Assembly: GCA_938017655.1 (NCBI GenBank)
Contig: CALIJO010000016.1
Coordinates: 1-23,920 of the forward strand
Direction of reading: 5' to 3'
Length of the DNA stretch: 23,920 nucleotides
From: an uncultured Candidatus Saccharibacteria bacterium
GTDB taxonomy: Bacteria; Patescibacteriota; Saccharimonadia; Saccharimonadales; Saccharimonadaceae
The notes below the pieces were generated by a model, which saw only the letters and a list, made by a program, of their open reading frames with translations, was not told where the DNA came from and ran no database searches. Positions 21,095 to 23,920 of the stretch are shown in pieces. Position 1 is the first letter of the stretch. The number at the start of each line of letters is the position of its first letter. The position numbers and the translations under genes are program-made.

Positions 21095-22048
21095 ATGAAA
21101 CCATTAATTTCTGTAATTATTCCAATCTATAATACGGGCGACTCGGCAGTTAAATTGTTGGATAAACTGACTAAACAAAGTTACGAAAATTTAGAAATCA
21201 TTTGCGTGGACGACGGATCGAAAGACGGAAGTTTTGATTTGGTCGCGGAATTTGTTAGACAGAGTAAACTGAAAAATAAAAATCTTAATATGACGATTCT
21301 CCGCCAAAAAAATCAGGGGGCCGCGGGGGCAAGAAATTTAGGGCTAAAAAAAGCTTCGGGAGAATATGTCACTTTTATTGATTCAGATGATGAAGTGAAA
21401 AAAACTCATATCGAAGATTTGCTGAAAAGTTTAGAAAAAGAACCGAGAAACGCACTCTCAGTTTGTGGATACGTTTATCGCCGTTTGAGAATGCAGACCG
21501 AAAAAGATTTCTTTACTAATGAAATCTGGACGGGACTGGAGGAAGTGAATTTTCGCGCTTATATTTTAAGTTTACTGGCAAGTGATGGCCGAATGTACGC
21601 GGCGATTAATAAAATGTTCCGACTTTCGGTAATTAAAAAAGCAAAAGTGGAGTTTCCGGTGGGTTGGGATTTTGCGGAAGATACGATGTTTGTTTTACGA
21701 TATTTGAAGGCGGCGGAAGAAGCTGGCTTTAATCGCATCGGTATGGTTCTGAAAGCCAATTATATTTATAATTACGGCACCGAAACTAGCACGGTAGCAA
21801 GTTCATCGATGAATTTTAGTAACTGGCAGAAATCTTTTCAGAATATTGCGACATGGGCGGAAGATAAAAAGGATTCAGCAGAAATCAAGAAACTCAAACA
21901 AAAGTGGCTGAAAAAATTATATCTACGTTTTAAGATTTCTCATGCTCTGGCGGTGGCAAGAAGTGCGATGCCGCTGACAAAAAAATGGAAGTACCTAAAT
22001 CCTGTAGTACTTCCCCTGGCAAGTCTGGCCGCGAAAATCCGTAAATAA
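21095..22048 (+). CDS. GT2-family glycosyltransferase
   Basis: This 317-residue GT-A fold inverting glycosyltransferase opens with ISVIIPIYNTG. It has the nucleotide-sugar-binding ICVDDGSKDGS (about 35-45), NQGAAGARNLGLKKASGEY and the metal-binding FIDSDDE. The acceptor half has DFAEDTMFVLRYL, where the ED pair is the likely base. The basic C-terminus (RKLYLRF-type helices, ending AAKIRK) suits a membrane-surface association. The donor sugar is unknown. It is transcribed alone on the plus strand, opposite the exporter. Its stop is only two bases from the stop of the convergent methyltransferase-like gene, with no terminator between them, so the two transcripts may overlap. Confidence 0.9.
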   Translation: MKPLISVIIPIYNTGDSAVKLLDKLTKQSYENLEIICVDDGSKDGSFDLVAEFVRQSKLKNKNLNMTILRQKNQGAAGARNLGLKKASGEYVTFIDSDDEVKKTHIEDLLKSLEKEPRNALSVCGYVYRRLRMQTEKDFFTNEIWTGLEEVNFRAYILSLLASDGRMYAAINKMFRLSVIKKAKVEFPVGWDFAEDTMFVLRYLKAAEEAGFNRIGMVLKANYIYNYGTETSTVASSSMNFSNWQKSFQNIATWAEDKKDSAEIKKLKQKWLKKLYLRFKISHALAVARSAMPLTKKWKYLNPVVLPLASLAAKIRK

Positions 22049-22050
22049 CT

Positions 22051-22536
22051 TTATTTAAATTTAATTTTGGGAAGAATGCGTGGAGTGCGCTTGGCGTATT
22101 CTAGATATTCTCGACCAAATTTTTTAGCCAACCATTTTTCTTCCGTATTTTGCATAAAAACTACGAGATATAAATAAAAGAAAAGAATAAATCCGAGCAT
22201 AAATAAATTATGAGCGGTGGTTAAAATCCCACTAAAAATAAAGAAAAAAGCCGTGTAAATCGGGTGACGTGTGACAGAATAAATTCCGGTAGTGACGAGT
22301 TTACCAGATTGAATTTCGTGGGCGATATTTTGAACTAGTACGGCATAAATCCAGAAAAAGACGCCCGTAAGAATTAATATAATTCCAAAAATTTGAAAAA
22401 CTAGATTAAAAGGGGTAACTTCGCCAGCCTGAAAAAATCCCTGCCGTTTGAGATAAAAGGCCAACATAGTGATTAAACTACAAGTAATTACATAGATTGG
22501 CCCCACACCGAAAACCGGCAAGGATGATTTTTTCAT
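22051..22536 (-). CDS. ICMT/PEMT-like membrane methyltransferase family protein
   Basis: The 161-residue protein has about four to five membrane helices. The C-terminal half has the isoprenylcysteine carboxyl methyltransferase / phospholipid methyltransferase pattern: GIYSVTRHPIYTAFF followed, after a helical hairpin, by EEKWLAKKFGREYLEYAKRTPRILP. In characterised members these segments bind S-adenosylmethionine and the catalytic Glu lies in the EE pair. Bacterial members are mostly uncharacterised; the substrate may be a lipid or a prenylated molecule. It is 9 bases downstream of galE, with an AAAGGAGT ribosome binding site, as the end of a minus-strand operon. Confidence 0.8.
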   Translation of the reverse strand: MKKSSLPVFGVGPIYVITCSLITMLAFYLKRQGFFQAGEVTPFNLVFQIFGIILILTGVFFWIYAVLVQNIAHEIQSGKLVTTGIYSVTRHPIYTAFFFIFSGILTTAHNLFMLGFILFFYLYLVVFMQNTEEKWLAKKFGREYLEYAKRTPRILPKIKFK

Positions 22537-22545
22537 AAGACTCCT

Positions 22546-23547
22546 TTATTTGGCAGAATCGAGGAAATTAATCGTATCGCGCATCGCATCCTCAATAGTG
22601 TGTGTAGTTTCCCAGTTCAATTCCCTCTTGGCTTTAGAAGGATCAGCGAAGATTTCAGCAAGATCACCTGGGCGGCGGTCAGCAAAACGATGTGGTAAAG
22701 CGGCGTGATTGGCTTCTTCGAAGGCATGCATAATTTCAAGCACGGAAGTACCGCGACCAGAACCAAGATTATAGATGGAAGTACCAGTCTTTTCGAAAGC
22801 TTGCATAGATTTCAAATGACCGAGAGCGAGATCGACGACGTGGATGTAATCACGAATACAGGTACCGTCACGAGTATCGTAATCATTACCATAAATAGCG
22901 AGCTCTTTAATTTCGCCACTTCTCACTTTCATAACGATTGGCATGAGATTGTTTGGAATACCGTTTGGATCTTCACCAAGTAAGCCGGATTCGTGAGCGC
23001 CAACTGGGTTAAAGTAGCGCAAAATCACTACGGACATTTCTGGACGAGCCACCGCTTCAGCTTCCAGGATTTTTTCGATTACATGCTTAGTTTCACCGTA
23101 TGGATTGGTAATGGCGACACCAGTAGTAAGATCTTCGCTAAGTTTGCCAGAATTCTTCGCGCCATAAACGGTAGCAGAAGAACTGAAGATAATTTTATTG
23201 ACCTTAAATTCGGCCATACATTTCAGGAGATTAACGGTGCCCTGAACGTTAGTTTCGTAATATTCAAGAGGTTTTTCAATAGATTCAGCCACTGCTTTGA
23301 GGCCAGCAAAATGAATGACGGCTTCAAAATCGTGAGACTGAAAAAGTTCACGCATACCTTTAAGATCTAAAATATCAATCTTGTGAAATTCCGGCTTGAT
23401 GCCAGTGAGAGTGGTGATTTTATCTAAAACTTCGATTTTACTATTAAATAAATTATCGATAATTGTAACTTCGTGACCAGCCTTAATTAACTCTACAACA
23501 GTGTGAGAACCAATATAGCCAGTACCTCCAGTAACGAGAATTTTCAT
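22546..23547 (-). CDS. galE: UDP-glucose 4-epimerase
   Basis: GalE interconverts UDP-glucose and UDP-galactose (and in some species the GlcNAc/GalNAc pair), supplying galactose donors for glycans. The NAD-binding loop is TGGTGYIGSH (6-15). The catalytic set is Ser124, Tyr150 and Lys154 in NPYGETK. The C-terminal RRPGDLAEIFADPSKA and YNLGSGRGTSV are typical. The length of 333 is normal. Its neighbours are glycosyltransferases, so it probably serves surface-glycan synthesis more than galactose catabolism. A ribosome binding site AAAGGAGTC precedes the ATG, and the gene follows the partial glycosyltransferase by 19 bases, so they likely share a transcript. Confidence 0.95.
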   Translation of the reverse strand: MKILVTGGTGYIGSHTVVELIKAGHEVTIIDNLFNSKIEVLDKITTLTGIKPEFHKIDILDLKGMRELFQSHDFEAVIHFAGLKAVAESIEKPLEYYETNVQGTVNLLKCMAEFKVNKIIFSSSATVYGAKNSGKLSEDLTTGVAITNPYGETKHVIEKILEAEAVARPEMSVVILRYFNPVGAHESGLLGEDPNGIPNNLMPIVMKVRSGEIKELAIYGNDYDTRDGTCIRDYIHVVDLALGHLKSMQAFEKTGTSIYNLGSGRGTSVLEIMHAFEEANHAALPHRFADRRPGDLAEIFADPSKAKRELNWETTHTIEDAMRDTINFLDSAK

Positions 23548-23566
23548 GTTGGTTGACTCCTTTTTA

Positions 23567-23920
23567 TTAAAGCGCTTCGCTAATAGCTTTTGCGCGTTTT
23601 TCCCAAGTTTGTTCTTTAGCTTGTTCTAGTAGTTTATCGCGTATTTTTTTACTTTTTACATCTTTAATCGCTTGTTTTAGACATTCGGCAAATTCATTAT
23701 TATTTTTGGCCATGTAGACATACTCGTAGCCTTTACATTCATTCAAATCCCTCGTACAAACCGTTGGTAAACCTGCGGCCATATATTCAAATAATTTTAC
23801 CGGAGATGTAGCTGTAGCAATTTCACCGTGTTTAAATGGAATAATTGCACAATCGAAAAATTTAGTATATTTTGGTAAATCTTCGTAATTTTTCGATCCA
23901 AGATTATGAATATTTTTATA
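23567..23920 (-). CDS. Glycosyltransferase (GT4/GT1-like), C-terminal part only
   Basis: The last 117 codons of a gene that enters from the right edge. The frame is open to the window end, so the Met at 23782 is internal. The visible part reads YEDLPKYTKFFDCAIIPF, then the donor-site motif TATSPVKLFEYMAAGLPTV. A helical C-terminus follows, ending WEKRAKAISEAL. The SP-KLFEYMAAG-P pattern is typical of GT-B glycosyltransferases that act on surface polysaccharides. It stands at the head of a probable operon with galE and the methyltransferase-like gene. It is AT-richer than galE. Confidence 0.85.
   Translation of the reverse strand, partial: YKNIHNLGSKNYEDLPKYTKFFDCAIIPFKHGEIATATSPVKLFEYMAAGLPTVCTRDLNECKGYEYVYMAKNNNEFAECLKQAIKDVKSKKIRDKLLEQAKEQTWEKRAKAISEAL

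Noticed and set aside
23567..23782. A complete 71-residue protein starting at 23782
   Set aside because: The frame continues upstream to the window edge, and that part encodes the expected SP-KLFEYMAAG glycosyltransferase motif. The Met is therefore internal.
1..23920. Recoded UGA (genetic code 25)
   Set aside because: UGA is the stop of the GNAT gene, at the ATGA overlap with murC, and of murC itself, and no conserved protein is interrupted by it.
1..23920. CRISPR arrays, tRNA or rRNA genes, insertion sequences, prophage genes
   Set aside because: Scanning by eye found no regularly spaced repeats, no cloverleaf or rRNA-like stretches and no transposase, integrase or phage-structure motifs.

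Overview
The window looks like chromosomal DNA of a candidate-phyla-radiation bacterium, most likely a Saccharibacteria (TM7) relative. The basis is indirect: many enzymes are compact (an 86-residue GroES, a 260-residue phosphotransacetylase, a MurE lacking its first domain). Two small proteins (the partial gene at the left edge and the disordered protein at 13498-14157) resemble families I associate with Saccharibacteria. Several promoters sit so close to the start codon that the mRNAs should be leaderless. UGA is used as a normal stop (for example at 2375-2377), which argues against the recoded Gracilibacteria/SR1 groups. No marker gene such as 16S rRNA is present, so the assignment is an inference.

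Layout. 1-6060: a partial small gene, then a minus-strand wall-precursor operon (glmM, GNAT acetyltransferase, murC, membrane protein), then pta under its own promoter, and a coiled-coil protein with a possible mini-ORF leader. 6169-10671: a minus-strand envelope-polysaccharide operon that starts with a polyprenyl-phosphate sugar-1-phosphate transferase, followed by a GT4 glycosyltransferase and an O-antigen ligase/polymerase-type membrane protein. 10775-12598: glmS. 12622-12800: a small gap with a self-contained candidate small transcript. 12808-14157: two plus-strand genes, an AT-rich histidine phosphatase and a disordered protein, followed by a 102-base hairpin. 14311-16193: groES-groEL behind a CIRCE operator. 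16308-18408: murE and, convergent to it, a truncated Mur-ligase-like protein that lacks the catalytic residues. 18499-21038: a five-helix membrane protein and a Wzm/Wzt-type polysaccharide ABC exporter. 21095-23920: a GT2 glycosyltransferase (plus strand), then a minus-strand run of an ICMT-like membrane methyltransferase, galE and the end of another glycosyltransferase.

Together: GlmS and GlmM are two of the steps from fructose-6-phosphate toward UDP-GlcNAc. MurC and MurE add to the muropeptide. The sugar transferase, glycosyltransferases, GalE, ABC exporter and O-antigen-ligase-like protein fit synthesis, export and ligation of a surface glycan. Pta is the one central energy enzyme, and GroES/GroEL the one stress system. 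No CRISPR array, tRNA, rRNA, insertion sequence or phage gene was recognised.

The items most worth a second look are the catalytically dead Mur-ligase fragment opposite murE, the 102-base hairpin after 14157, the candidate small RNA upstream of glmS, the run of leaderless promoters, and in-frame tandem repeats extending several envelope proteins.
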